A stretch of 64,000 nt of DNA, from assembly GCA_028554795.2 (NCBI GenBank), contig CM068838.1, forward strand, positions 127,438,428-127,502,427. Reading direction: 5' to 3'. How positions within the stretch are numbered: the first letter of the stretch is position 1; every line of letters begins with the position of its first letter. A program made the position numbers and the translations under genes. The stretch is from Sinohyriopsis cumingii. Lineage: Eukaryota; Mollusca; Bivalvia; Unionida; Unionidae. Positions 12,816 through 24,970 of this stretch are shown here, one piece after another. The notes under the pieces were generated by a model. That model was not told where the DNA came from, made no database searches, and was given only the letters and a program-made list of their open reading frames with translations.

Positions 12816-15800
12816 ATTAGTTGTCATGTTGTAAAGTTTATTGTTTTTATTCAATTTCCTTTTCATTACCTCTGATTAATTGTGTTCATTATTTCAACTG
12901 CACGATAAAATGTACAACAAGCTAGCTTGCTGAGTGCACCATCGGGTCGCTTTGAACGAACGACCTTGATTTTGTGATGGAAGAAAAACGTTAAGAGTTC
13001 CTAGGTACACCGTCATTCTTGTAAGCCCTCCATATATTGGCGTCCAATTCCAGTTCCCAGAAGACATTTCAATTAAAGATGGTTTCTAAACTTTCTAAGA
13101 TGTCAATGATGCTTTTGAGTAAAGTTATTCCATTCCAACACATCTCTTTTAATGCAGAACTATTAGTTTTTTTATTCCTTTACTATTTATTTTGACTTTA
13201 CATTGAATTGAAACACGCGTATTGTAAATAGCAATAAGGTAATGTAAGTATATTATCAAACAAGCATATCTACTTGTCGTCTGCTGAAAATGTCACACTA
13301 CAGAGAATCTTTAATCGGTAATGATTTATTATTGAATATAAGAAATGAATTGAATAATGTACTGCTTTTGCAAGCCTTGGCAAGCAAAAAACAAGATATT
13401 ATTAAAAGAATTTCATAAATGTAATATTAAATCATTTGTTATGTGTTTTAATTTATATCTGATTTAATTGTTTCTCAATTTTAAAATCTTTCAATTTTTT
13501 AATTTCATTATATGTCAAAATAATGTAGTTATGTTTACTAGGACCTCATACTTTTTCCAGAAAGTAGTTTAACCTTGACTGTTTATTTTTGTGAACACAT
13601 AAGTCGGACCTGTTTCCTGACATTAATTCAAAATTAGTAACAGTCACGTCAACAGGATTTTAAATTTATTTGTATTGCTGGAATAATAAGAGGCTGTATT
13701 GAATACGTGACCCGAGACATGTAAATATTGAAGTTAACAACATTTTATTTAATTTTAGTCTTAGAGTAAAATGATTGGATCTTGTCAGGGCCGTGCTGCG
13801 AGTACATGATGTAAACATGATCACGTTGCCCTTTGCCGGGCATCTGTCTTTGCGCGATATTAAAATTTTAAACCATTGCTTCGAGTGGGAGATCTCAGTC
13901 GGGCTTCTAAACAATGAGACGTAAAGGTGTTTATTTTAGTGTTCATTTTGGGAATTACACTTTAATGTTTATTCAATATTTTTGGATTCTAAAGGATTAA
14001 TTCTTTTTTTTCTTCTCTGGAAATATTTTGAGCGCTCATACAGAATTCTTGAATAAAGACATTTCTTAAATTTTTTATAAGGATTTCCAAAACCGAAGTG
14101 ATATTTCTTGTGTTTCTACAAAGAACTGTAGAAAACTACACTATACAGGATACAACATACGTCATCGCCTTTCGTCTTGGATTCTTCGTCGGGAGTCGAA
14201 CTTGAAATCATTAGAACATTTCAATATTAGGACCTCTAAAATTTTATTCGTGGATTATTCTTGGATTATTTTTGGATTTGATTCTTGAAACCGTAAGTTC
14301 TTATTTTTTTAAAGTTTTACAGTATTTTTCCAAGGAAATGAATAACTTATTATATTTTTCAAAGCTTGTTGTTTTTACTCTTTCTTGTGTTACATTTTAT
14401 CCGAGCCTAAACACGTAACATTAGACATTCACCATTTGAGATCATGTTTTGTCACATAGTTGTTTTTCTTGTTGCGAAAATAGACTGAAAGAAGAATCAA
14501 TAATTTCGGACATTCTAACTCTGTGGATGTACATTTCATGTGTTACACGTAAAAAATAGTCGTAAAATTTTTGTCTGTTTTTTGTACTATTATAACCAAT
14601 AAAAGTTAAAAACAAATTATCTTTACAAATTATAATTAAAAGTAATTGCCGTTCAGAATGAATAGAACAAATGACTCAGTGAGAATAGTTTCGCAACGAA
14701 GAAAATGTATGGAGGTTCCGTGTATGTCATAGTTTGATTCAATGAGGTAAGACGATTAATGTAAACATTGTTGATACATAACGCTAGCGATTTTTATTGC
14801 TGCAAATTGTTGGATATTTATGTGCAAGGATTATTTCTGGATGAGAAAATTCCATATTTAAAGTAATGTATTTGTGACCAGATAATTGTATTAGTTGATT
14901 TGGAACATGATACAGTGGGAATTGTATCACGTAGTTACACATTAGATAGGTTGAGCAATTTTACCCAAGGTTAATTAAGTTGAGATGACCGGTTTATGTT
15001 TATATTCTTATGTGAAAATAGTTGAGTTTATTTGCTTCTAGAAGTTGATAAAATATGGCATGATGAACCCCAGTGGGGTAAATTCGACATATTCAGAAAG
15101 ACGTGACCTTTTCTCTCAATTCCCTTCAGTCAGTCGATTCAAAAATTGTCCGCCGAAACATGTATAGTATTAATAAAAGAAAAAGTTCCATCAGGCGGGG
15201 TAAAGAAATTTTCACACGACTGCAGCCAAGCAGTAAAGAGAATATTGCGCAGGAATTTTATGGGCTTATTTGTATCAATCAGTACAAAAAAAAGACTGAT
15301 ACAAGAATACAAGGGCTAATAAAATAAAAATAAAAAAAGAAATCAGGTCAGAATGGTTGCAAAGAAAAACACCTTTTGTTGGTGTTGTTTACGCGTTAGT
15401 AGATGTATATCCAGGTTGAAGTCATATAAAAATATCGGTAATAAGTGTTCTTGTAAAATTCAGTATGTTATTAATTGCTGGAATCAAATGGATCTCTCAT
15501 TATTCTTTTCATAATCAAATATGTATTATACACATTTAAAAATAAATTAAAATTATATTCTGATGTAAGCGATAACCATGTTGGGTCAGTAAAGAAGTTT
15601 TTGTAACTTTGTATACAATCATAATTAAACGTTATTTCTAAAACCCGAAATAGCATGTTAAATGACCACCATTTCTTCTTCAAAATGAAATGTGCAAGGT
15701 ATTGCTGGTGAAAACAACTTTTATTGAACACATGAAAGTAGTTAAACATGAAGTTAGAATCGTAGACATAAGAGTCTTTTTTAAAATTATTATTATTTAT

Positions 15801-16136
15801 TCTGATATCCACTTCTTCGAAGTTCCAAACTACTTGTAGTTGATTTAGGATGTTAGCCGAAACCATGGTAAGCCCCAGATTATACTTTACAAAGATTGTC
15901 TGATTGACTTTACCCTGATTACACCCGATCCATACACTTTACAATGAATACACCCATACTACACTAGTTTTTTTCGACTCTGTAAACAAACTTTGATGGT
16001 TCACGCAGTGTAGCCGTAAGTGATTATGTTGATACAATTTTGCACAAATCCTATTATCTTTAATACAAACGCTGTCGACGATGTATAAATGTGGAGGCGT
16101 ACATCTTAACCGAAGCTAACTTTCTCTTCTTTTTTC
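12816..16136. other. AT-rich noncoding stretch, probably partly intron of the downstream gene
   Basis: No SINE, tandem array or coding motif recognised over about 3.3 kb. Open frames at 13666-13914 minus, 15103-15327 plus and 15471-15866 minus (131 codons, AT-driven composition) look like chance. The right end is the 3' part of an intron, judged from the splice acceptor at 16137-16138; exon 1 was not located. Confidence 0.45.
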
Positions 16137-16138
16137 AG
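16118..16138 (+). promoter_or_regulatory. 3' splice acceptor before the glycosyltransferase-like CDS
   Basis: The pyrimidine-rich run CTTTCTCTTCTTTTTTCAG ends at 16138, 22 bases before the ATG. The reading frame is open from the acceptor to the ATG, so either a 5'-UTR exon or a short upstream coding exon is possible. Confidence 0.65.
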
Positions 16139-16160
16139 GTCGCCTCTGGAACATTCAGAT

Positions 16161-17168
16161 ATGATCAAGAACAGAACATATAACTGTCTTATATCATCCA
16201 GTGTGGTGTTTATTTGTCTTATGGTGTACTATACAAATTACTTTCTGAAAACCTCCAAACACTTTTATTCCATCCATCAATCGGATAACTATTTGATCGA
16301 CAATTCCTTCAAAAGGTTTACATCCATTTATGGGTCTACCGTGGCAAATAACATGTCCTTGCTTACCTTGTTTACGTCGTGGCTTGATCGGCCAGATAAA
16401 TATGTGGTGCAAAATAGGACTGTCGAAAATTGGATGTCTTTCTGGCCTTTAGTTCATCCTGTCATTTTCACTAACGATAGTACGTTAGGTAACAAATGTC
16501 TTCATCGGGGATGGAGCGTGCTTCCTCTTAGACGAACAGGTGCAGCAGGAGTACCAGTTGTGAAATATATGTACCTGGACGCCATGAAATATTTTAATTC
16601 TACGTTCTACGCATTTTCCAATAGTGATATTCTCTTCAACGATGGTCTAATTAAGACCTTATTGACTGTCAAGCGACTCGGACAGGTTTATAATAATTTT
16701 ATTTTGGCCGGTCGCAGAACCAATATTGACTACAAGCTAGCATATAATGCTTCAGACTGGAGAAACCTTACCATAGTATCAAAGAAAGGGCATCTTTCCG
16801 GACCTAAATCCTCAGACTATTTCATTACAACTAAAGGTTATCCATGGAACGATATGGAAGAAATAGTAATCGGTCGACCACGGGTGGATATCTGGATAAT
16901 TCAGTCGTCTAGATTAAATGGCATCCTTGTCATCAACGCAACGCCAACTATACTAGCCCTACATCAAACAACAGAAACTGGCAACTTGGAGGGAGCCTCA
17001 AAACCAAACCATTTCTATAACGTTCTGCTTCTGCAAAAATTGAGGAAAATGGCGATACGTTATGAACTAGGACAGCCTAGTTGTGGAGAATTTGTTACAG
17101 AATTTACAATTGCGGGTGATGTACGTCTTGTTAGACAAAATGTATCAAATGAATGCAAGCTTCTGTAA
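16161..17168 (+). CDS. Type II membrane protein, probable glycosyltransferase-like
   Basis: The longest open frame in the window: 335 residues, one exon. A short N-terminus precedes one hydrophobic segment (about residues 9-29, CLISSSVVFICLMVYYTN...), then a long C-terminal domain with eight N-glycosylation sequons (N64, N85, N105, N146, N196, N202, N259, N327), as expected for a Golgi or ER lumenal domain. The motif YAFSNSDILF (150-159) resembles the DxD-type NADI or NGDILF motif of nucleotide-sugar transferase-like proteins; GAAGVPVVKYMYLDAM (128-142) precedes it as in those families, and SSDYF (217-221), GYPW (226-229) and the GRPRVD segment (238-243) fit a substrate-binding region. Donor and acceptor are unknown. 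A good splice acceptor 22 bases upstream suggests a 5'-UTR intron. A possible poly(A) signal, ATTAAA, lies at 17598-17603. No frameshift or internal stop. The assignment to a transferase rests on motif pattern only. Confidence 0.8.
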   Translation: MIKNRTYNCLISSSVVFICLMVYYTNYFLKTSKHFYSIHQSDNYLIDNSFKRFTSIYGSTVANNMSLLTLFTSWLDRPDKYVVQNRTVENWMSFWPLVHPVIFTNDSTLGNKCLHRGWSVLPLRRTGAAGVPVVKYMYLDAMKYFNSTFYAFSNSDILFNDGLIKTLLTVKRLGQVYNNFILAGRRTNIDYKLAYNASDWRNLTIVSKKGHLSGPKSSDYFITTKGYPWNDMEEIVIGRPRVDIWIIQSSRLNGILVINATPTILALHQTTETGNLEGASKPNHFYNVLLLQKLRKMAIRYELGQPSCGEFVTEFTIAGDVRLVRQNVSNECKLL

Positions 17169-17668
17169 TGTGACAATAGATGTAATATTGCTAAACGTTT
17201 CTTCTCATGCGATTATTATGTAATTTAAAGCAATGCTAATCTATATAGTACGAGACCTCCAACTACCCAAAAAAAAAACCAACACACACACACAACAGTC
17301 GTCACTCATTTCTAAACAAGGCCTTTGTGTGTTACAAATTACTGAAAATAATGCAACTTTGTTTGCCATCCAACTATGTAATATTTATATTGCTCAGTCT
17401 GTATGTATCTCTGCCAATGCAACAGTTTATTGCATCTCCCGTGTTCAGATGTGCCTTTTGTTGCTCACAATTATTCAGTCTTAATATTTTTTTTCTCATT
17501 TTCTGTTAATCCACCCATGCGTTATTCGCACTTTCGTGTCCAAAGTAAAACTCCCAAGTCATTTAAGAGATATATTTTTCGGTTTATTTTTTCTCTTATT
17601 AAAACCAATCTTTAGATTACCTGTTGAGTCTCAGCATACAAACTTATACTTCATTTTACTTCTGACCC

Positions 17669-17829
17669 GCTAGCGTGGGTACGTGGGAAAGCCTGCCAGT
17701 AGCTTCTCGTGGGTCGGTGGTTCTTCCCTGGGTTTTCCAGGGTTCTTCCTCCACCAGTTATACTGGCCGCCATGTATAGCCTATGTTGTGCTGAAAAATG
17801 GCGTTAAACTCTAGAACAACAACAACAAC
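17669..17829 (+). mobile_element. SINE family 2, 5'-truncated
   Basis: Shares the body of the copies at 19919 and 49474: GCCAGTAGCTTCTCGTGGG, TTTTCCAGGGTTCTTCCTCC, TACTGGCCGCCATGTATAGCC, then GCTGAAAAATGGCGTTAAAC and an (AAC)n tail. The tRNA-like head is missing. Confidence 0.85.
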
Positions 17830-18661
17830 CTTCTGACCCGTCAAGAACATCTCAGGGTGATCTGCCAGTTAGTCAGTCAGGGTTGTTTCAGGTAATACGG
17901 TGTCCTTTCATGACACAAATTCGGATACCATCGACCAATAGTAGAAATGTCTAACCTTTGCGAACATATTGTGTTCTGAATTTTTTTTGGTTTTTTGGTT
18001 TTTTTCCTTCGCAAGAATTTGAAGACTTAACTACCAGATACATAACTAACAGCTTGTGTCGTACAGTTAACGGAATTAATAAGAAGTTAAGTGAACATGC
18101 GGTACAGGAAATTGTTTAGATCCTATGACTGTTTGATATAACATATCTGTAGTTATAGTAAATGTATCCGATATCCTGGAACAGGATATTTTGGAAATAT
18201 TCTCAGATCTTCCGACTCATAAAGCAAATTGCCATCTTCAGGTTTATAAAACACTATATTTATGGGGTTTTTTTTATAAATCACTGGGAAAACTCTGTTT
18301 CCCAATAATAAGGAAACATGCAATCGTTGCTTTTAAGAAAGGACAACAAGAATGATCCTACGAATTAAGTGTCACTAAAACTCATTAATAGTCCATGGAA
18401 TATTATGAAAATGTCCAGATTCAAATACTTAAACTATTATCTTTATTACAGTCATTTATTTTATCAGCACCGTTCAGGAATCCTACCATGTCATTCTTCT
18501 ACACACCGACTTATTGATATGTATCTTCAGATTTTTGTAGCTTTTGACAAGAATGTAAATATGAGTATGGTTTTTTTGCAATATCTCATTGACTATCAAA
18601 GAGTTTTGACATCGTTGTCTTTAGTACAAACTAAGAACTTATAGAATTAGACATCCACTTT
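17830..18661. other. Noncoding or very diverged transposon sequence
   Basis: No convincing feature. The open frame at 18369-18644 sits just before the LINE RT fragment and may contain upstream RT sequence (VAFDKNVN resembles an FDKA-type motif), but this is weak. Confidence 0.3.
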
Positions 18662-19020
18662 CGAATGGTGTCTGAGAGGGAACAATGTGTGCGGCTAAAC
18701 TCCTGTCAATCGGGATTTCAGCCACTTTATGCAGTTGTTATACAAGGGTCAATCTTATAGCCATTGCTGTTCCATGTATAGACATGGGATAATACTGATA
18801 ATTCTTTAGTTATCTGCCAGGTTATCAGCAGATAATACCCCTTTGTCTTATGCGTCCAAAACTTCTGATGAAATTAAAAGTGATTAAAAACGAACTTGAA
18901 GTTTCTTTATCTAATACATGTAATCTTTAATCCAAAAAACCGATGCGATAGTATTTGCTACTAAATTATCAGATGCCCTCCCAAAATCTAGGTTTTCAAA
19001 GCTAAACACTGAGCTTTACA
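18662..19020 (+). pseudogene. Non-LTR retrotransposon (LINE) reverse-transcriptase fragment
   Basis: One frame reads EREQCVRLNSCQSGFQPLYA followed by a QGSIL-stop-PLLF signature, the QGSILGPLLF motif of LINE RTs with one stop. About 90 bases later a frame reads LSADNTPLSYASKTSDEIKS, matching the YADDT region with the second D changed to N, then a TDAIVFATK piece like the KT.xxxF segment. Stops and frameshifts break it throughout; the rest of the element and its ends were not found. Confidence 0.7.
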
Positions 19021-19355
19021 CGATGTCATAAACATGTCAGTGTAATAATTAGTAGTCAAGAAAATATAGTCATCATATACGACGTTAATGGTCATCACTT
19101 ACACTAATTCCACTTTTGGAAACGAAAATAATCTCGTTCAAGATAGCTTGGTAGTCCATTGCTTGACTATGAGACATTTGTATATATAAACGGCCGCAGC
19201 AAGTTTTCAGTTCACAATTATTATTTGCTAGTGTGCAGGCTTTGCTGTAAAATCAATGCACAATCTCTATATATCGTATAGTTACGATTAAATATGTAGT
19301 CTTGGCAGATAATCCTGCTGCGTATGTTTCTTTTATTATCGCTATCAGCCACTAG

Positions 19356-19394
<39 letters not shown>

Positions 19395-19850
19395 ATCTTC
19401 GTTTCCACAACCATTTCAGACTTGACTAGTACGAAAAGTGGGGCTGTTTGAACATATTCATTACCCAACGGGCACACCGTCAACCGTGCTAGACACTAAC
19501 CCTCTTGATTAACAAGCATGTATGGGTCACTTTGGGGATAACTAGGTAATTAGGGTAATTAAGGTAGGATGCGTTAACAGGTGTTATCGGACCCTTATCG
19601 TAACGAATGGGGCATAAGCGGCAGTTTTGTATTACTATGGGGTTCCTCCAAATGAAGCAAGCTGTTTGATCAGAATTTTGGACCACACAGGGTCCGCTTA
19701 TCCCAATTGTGGATTTCATCCATAAAGTCCTGCAACACTTACTGAATATGTAACATCGAAATCAACACTAAATGCGGCCAACAAATTCAGTTTATGATTT
19801 TAAGACCCCATGTGTCACATTTACATAAATATCAATGATGGATGGATGTC
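19021..19850. other. Noncoding stretch
   Basis: No gene recognised. It contains the CT microsatellite at 19357-19392 and a 76-codon minus-strand open frame (19489-19719) with no known motif. Confidence 0.4.
19357..19392. repeat. (CT)n microsatellite
   Basis: Perfect CT run. Confidence 0.95.
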
Positions 19851-20210
19851 ATACATACATACATACATACATACATACATACATACATACATACATACAT
19901 GCATACATACATACAATGAGGGCCCCGAGTGGCCGAGTGGTCTAAAGCGCTTTCCGTTACGGATCACTGCCATCTCACCTCTGTCTGCGTGGGTTCGAGT
20001 CTCGGATTCGGCTAATGTGGGTATGTGAGAAAGCTTGCCAGTAGCTTCTCGTGGGGCGGTGGTTCCTTCCAGGGTTTTCCCGGGTTCTTCCTCCACCATT
20101 AATACTGGCCGAAAAAATGTGTGCTGAAAAATGGCGTTAAACCCTACAACAACAACAACAGCATACATACATACATACATACATACATACATACATACAT
20201 ACATACATAC
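19851..20210. repeat. (CATA)n tetranucleotide array split by a SINE
   Basis: CATA repeats at 19851-19915 and 20162-20210 flank the SINE at 19919-20160. The most economical reading is a SINE insertion into one array. Open frames here (plus and minus) are artefacts of the repeat. Confidence 0.85.
19919..20160 (+). mobile_element. SINE family 2, near full length
   Basis: The head GGCCCCGAGTGGCCGAGTGG looks like a tRNA-Leu/Ser 5' half with an A-box (TGGCCGAGTGG); the B-box is GGGTTCGAGTCTC. Then comes the conserved body GCCAGTAGCTTCTCGTGG and TTTTCCCGGGTTCTTCCTCC, the GCGTTAAACCC end and (AAC)n. Compared with the copy at 49474, about 15 bases are missing after ACTGGCCG. Confidence 0.9.
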
Positions 20211-20654
20211 AAAGATGGATGTTTGGATGTATACTGAATCAACTGAATTCATCACGCTGGTTCATAAAGATGCACAGAAGATGTTATACGCATTCTCCGA
20301 TATATTTCCTGAAATTGACTGGATGAAGTTCCAGATACAATTTCTTCTGTATTAAATGATTATTAAATTGTTATATGTATAAATTTCCTGGCTTGATAAA
20401 TTTAGGACATGGAGAGAAAAGCATATCACATGACTGAATATGAAATCCATTATATCGGTGTCTATGTTCACAACATTTTAACTCATCACTTCTTGTATCA
20501 AATAACAGCACTCAACTATCTGTCGTAGACGATAATTGATGAACACAGCGTACATGAGTAAATCTTGGATTCCAATCATTTACAGAATCCTAAGAAGCAT
20601 TCAATATTTAAATCAACATTGAAGAGAGGACTCTGAAAGATAAAATTCTTAAAG

Positions 20655-21830
20655 ATGTCTAAGAGCAAATCATATACAGCCGATATTAAACTCTCTCTTG
20701 TTAAATCTGTAAAAGTAATGACAACAGAGCAGCAGGCAGAGAATTTTCAGTTAATGAAAAGTCTGTTTGTCAGTGGAAAGCAGAAGAAGCGGAAACTGAG
20801 AAATTAAATCCTTCCAAAAGAGCATGATGAGAAAAGAAAGCTAAGTGGCCAAATTTAGACGAAAACCTGGCAAAGTGGGTTAGGCACAGAGAGATAACTA
20901 ACGTGCGGTATCAGCGGTAGACATGAAATTCAAGGCTCGATATGTGGCTGTGGAGATGATTTCGCCGAGGCGCAGGTAACTGTGTTTACAAAGTTATGAG
21001 ACGAAATAACCTTTTAGTTCGAGCACGTGCAATTGTTAGACAACGGCTTCCTGACGAATGGGAGAAGACGATGGATGTTTTCAAAGATTATGTCCATTAA
21101 GAAATTAACCAGCTATACCCGAAGCCAAATGACATCATTAACATGTCCATCGATATACCCACAGATCGGTCTGTTGCTGCAAATGAAGCTAAGACGGTTG
21201 GTGTAGCAGCCACATGTAATGAGCGCACCTGGTTTACAGTCGTATTGGCTGGCACTCAGGGCAGTTGGTGAGAAATTAAAACCCATGGTAATTTTTAAGA
21301 TAGTGACAATGGCTCGAGACAAATCACCAACCGATGTTTAAATGGTCAATAACAAAAAGGGCTGGATGAAAACTGAGGTGATGAAGAGGTGGACAGACAG
21401 CTACATTCGTGCATGAAACACCGGGTTTTCAAATCCAAAATATTTGATGTTTTGTGAAGCCATGGCTGCTCATAAAGTAAATGTAGATTCAAAAATATAT
21501 CAATGCCGTGAGAGCACCTATCTCCGTAATTCCAAGTGGGCTGGCCTGCAAGTTGCAACCGCTTGACGCAGCTGGCAACCACCCATTCGAGTGCTTCATC
21601 CTTGTGGAGTGGGACGATTGGATGACCAATGGGGAGCACACCTTTTTTCCGGCAGGTCGGCAACGCCGTGTAACTTAAGATTAAGTTTGCAAATACGCAT
21701 TGGCAGACTGGGCAAGAATAACACCGTCTACTATTGGTAATGGAGTCTTTAAATGTGAAATTCTTTCGGAAGTCGACTCGTCTAGCTCTGAATCCAACTA
21801 AGACAGCGAATCAGACGCAGCATCACAAGC
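20655..21830 (+). pseudogene. pogo/Tigger-type transposase, decayed
   Basis: DDE transposase of the Tc1/mariner superfamily, pogo branch, which would cut and paste its own element. Seen: an N-terminal MSKSKSYTADIKLSLVKSV start of the DNA-binding domain, a RRNNLLVRARAIVRQRLP linker (about 20998-21050), a region like the usual NMDETP segment with INMSIDIPTD in place of the catalytic D context (about 21138-21167), EAKTVGVAATCNERTWFTVVLAGTQG (about 21187-21265), and a C-terminal part with FFRQVGN (about 21640) and an acidic SSSSESN tail. Stops (for example after CLNGQ) and frameshifts abolish function. Terminal inverted repeats were not identified. Confidence 0.7.
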
Positions 21831-22495
<665 letters not shown>

Positions 22496-22789
22496 AATTT
22501 TAATGCGACGGAAGAACATTTTAAGTTCAATATCATATCAGATTTGTTATAGGTTTATTTCCAGATGCCTTGCTCACACGGGCAGCCGCCAAAATGATCC
22601 AAAACGGGCCCAACGTTATGCTAATGCCGTTACAGCCCATGATAGTAACACGTATAATGTGTACTGGTGCAGAGGAAAGTTAATTGAAATTTCTACAAGA
22701 AAAAACACTGCTTTAAAGACGCAGGATGTCGGTTAAGCAATCTGGAACAAGCTGATACTAATCCGTTCATTTTGAGATCGGGGTCAACC

Positions 22790-23165
22790 CATACCCTTGG
22801 TGTTAATGCCAGTCCTGTTTCCCAAGTCCAACTTTCCTGGAACAATCATTCCTTGAGGATTGTGCCGTAGAAACAAATTTAGTATGCAAAACAAAATGAC
22901 CAGATCAGAAATGGCACAGGGCTTCAGTTGTGGGGAGTTAAAGCAGTTCTCTGCCTTTATATTTTAATGGGAGTGAAACATTTTCCTTAAGACGGGCTAT
23001 ATTGAAACTGATCCATGGAAAGGAATCAATGGATTCAAAGGCGTAATGTCTGTGAACAGATTTGCCAATCTGCGTCAGTATGTCCATTTACATGATACTA
23101 CCATCGAAATGCAACATGGCATGGCAGGGTATGACCTACTACTGTACAAGCTGTTTCCTAGCACA
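22790..23165 (+). pseudogene. piggyBac-type transposase fragment
   Basis: Pieces in several frames follow the piggyBac DDE domain: FPKSNFPG, then ETNL with an acidic lead (like E.TNLYA), LQLWGVKA, FIFNGSETF (the usual F.alLllMGi region), ETDPWKGINGFKGVMSVNRFANLRQYVHLHDT (the YW..D...MS.NRF..I.R.LHF.D region), and AGYDLLLYKLFP (the D.LYK..P segment). Frameshifts occur between most of these. No terminal repeats or downstream catalytic part were seen. Confidence 0.55.
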
Positions 23166-23524
23166 TTTAATCATTATAATAAAGGTTCTTATCATTCCTT
23201 GATATGCTTTATTTTCAAGAATTTTGTAATCATGTCTCTTCATATGTTTGAACTTATGCAGAAACCTATGCTACACAATTTCAAACATACATTGTGAATT
23301 TAATCAAGCTTTACATTGTTTGATGTGAAACATTCATGATGTCCTTATTGTTATGATCTTGATCTATACATATTAGATTTACAACGGAGCTATGAAAATA
23401 ATTTCTTATGATATACATTATTACATATCGTTCGCTGCTATTGCACTTGTTAATCATCCACATTGTATCGTACATATTCATACTCATTTACTGTCAGAAA
23501 TAAACATCCAAAGGGAAGGAAATA

Positions 23525-23750
23525 AGCACTGAGGCATCATGCTGCAAACATGTAGCATCATGTCCCACCCAGTCACATTATCCTGACTCCAGGCCGACCA
23601 GTCCTAACATTAATCTCTTAATGCTGAGCGCCAGTGAGGCTGCAGTTAGTACCATTTTTATAAGTCTTTATATTGAATCGCAGGGGTTTGAACCCGTGAC
23701 CTCCAGCAATCGAGGCGAATGCTCTAACCACCTAGGCCACCTGAGTGGTC
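23525..23750 (-). mobile_element. SINE family 1, 3'-truncated
   Basis: The reverse complement begins GACCACTCAGGTGGCCTAGG with A- and B-box remnants and continues to ATGATGCCTCAGTGC. The distal third is missing. Confidence 0.85.
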
Positions 23751-23924
23751 TAATTGTTGTTTGAAGGCCATTTTTAGTGCTATTGAAGGTATTTCTAAAA
23801 GACATTACATCAGGCTAATTAAAGTATAGTCATGAATTTTGTTGTTATAATTGCTATATCATTATTTGTCATAGTAACAGATTGCAAAGTGTATAATATG
23901 TTATTCGTCAGTCGTGTAGGATAT

Positions 23925-24110
23925 GTTTCACCAGCTTACAGGAAACATAATTCCTTGAGTCATTTGAACGGCTGGAAACTGATTTAGGAGAACATGTTAA
24001 AGTGGTGGAGTGTTTGCAGAATCATTGGAAACAAATTGGTAGAATGTGGGCTAACCACAGGAACAAGTTTTACCATGAAGATAGTGACAGAAACAATCGA
24101 ACAGGCAGGT
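23925..24110 (+). pseudogene. Short coding-like fragment resembling a SWIM/MULE-associated region
   Basis: One frame reads LETDLGEHVKVVECLQNHWK, then QIGRMWANHRNKFYHEDSD and RNNRTGR. The W....MW...R......NNR pattern is like the segment before SWIM zinc fingers in MULE-related and ZSWIM proteins (usually TNNR.ES). It is short and isolated, so this is only a suggestion. Confidence 0.3.
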
Positions 24111-24384
24111 GTGTTTTATTAAAATTTACAAGTTATGGTTAAAAATAAAGACAACAAGTGTTGTAAAGTGATTAAACATTACGCACAGCAACCACGTGGT
24201 GGAGCAACTAAAAGGTTTCAATCAACAGTTTGCCTCCAGGTTCGCTAGAGTGAATATTAATTTATGAAGAAATTGGAAACAGGACACAAATCCTTGACCT
24301 TAAAATGTAATGCCCAATGTCCATTATGGATGTTGTTGATGGAGCCAAGTATTTAGTGTACACTGGAGCCAAGTATTTAGTATA

Positions 24385-24970
24385 CTCTGTATTATATATA
24401 ACACTGTATGATATATAACACTGTACTATATACGACATTGTATTATATATGACTATACTATATATGAGACCGCTCCGGTGGTCTAGTGGTTAGAGCTTCC
24501 GCCTCGGATATGGGACATCGTGGGTTCGATCTCCGGCCGAGTCATACCAAAGACTTACAAAAATGGTACTAACAGATGCCCTTGCTTGGCGCTAAGCATT
24601 AAGAGGTTAGTGTTAGGACTGGTCGGTCTGGTGTCAGGATAATGTGACTGGGTGGGACATCATGCTACATGTATGCGGCATGATGCCCCAGAGCTAGACA
24701 TCACTATGAACTGCCACATTGCTGACATCGTAGCGAGATGACAATAAAATTTAAAATCTACGTTAAAAAACGCCGAATCACATAACATCTACTATATATG
24801 ACACTGTACTATACATGACACTGCTATATATGAAACTGTATTATATATGACACTACTACATATGACACTGTCCTATATATGACACCACTATATACGACAC
24901 TGTACTATATATGACACTACTATATATGACACTATACTATATATGACACTGTACTATGTATGACACTGTT
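24385..24970. repeat. Short-period minisatellite, ACTATATATGACACTGT type
   Basis: Repeats of about 17-22 bases built from CTATATATGACACTGTA variants, interrupted by the SINE at 24468-24790. At least 15 imperfect units are visible, mostly to the right of the SINE. Confidence 0.85.
24468..24790 (+). mobile_element. SINE family 1, full length, inside a minisatellite
   Basis: GACCGCTCCGGTGGTCTAGT head, A-box TGGTCTAGTGG, B-box GGGTTCGATCTC, shared body and tail. ACTATATATGA stands on both sides (24457-24467 and 24791-24801), consistent with a target duplication, although the flanking repeat itself could give the same match. Confidence 0.85.

Noticed and set aside
15471-15866. 131-codon minus-strand open frame
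   Set aside because: AT-driven composition rich in N, F, Y and K, with no motif, splice context or second copy.
19821-20255. 144-codon minus-strand frame
   Set aside because: It runs through the CATA repeats and antisense to a SINE; no independent coding signal.
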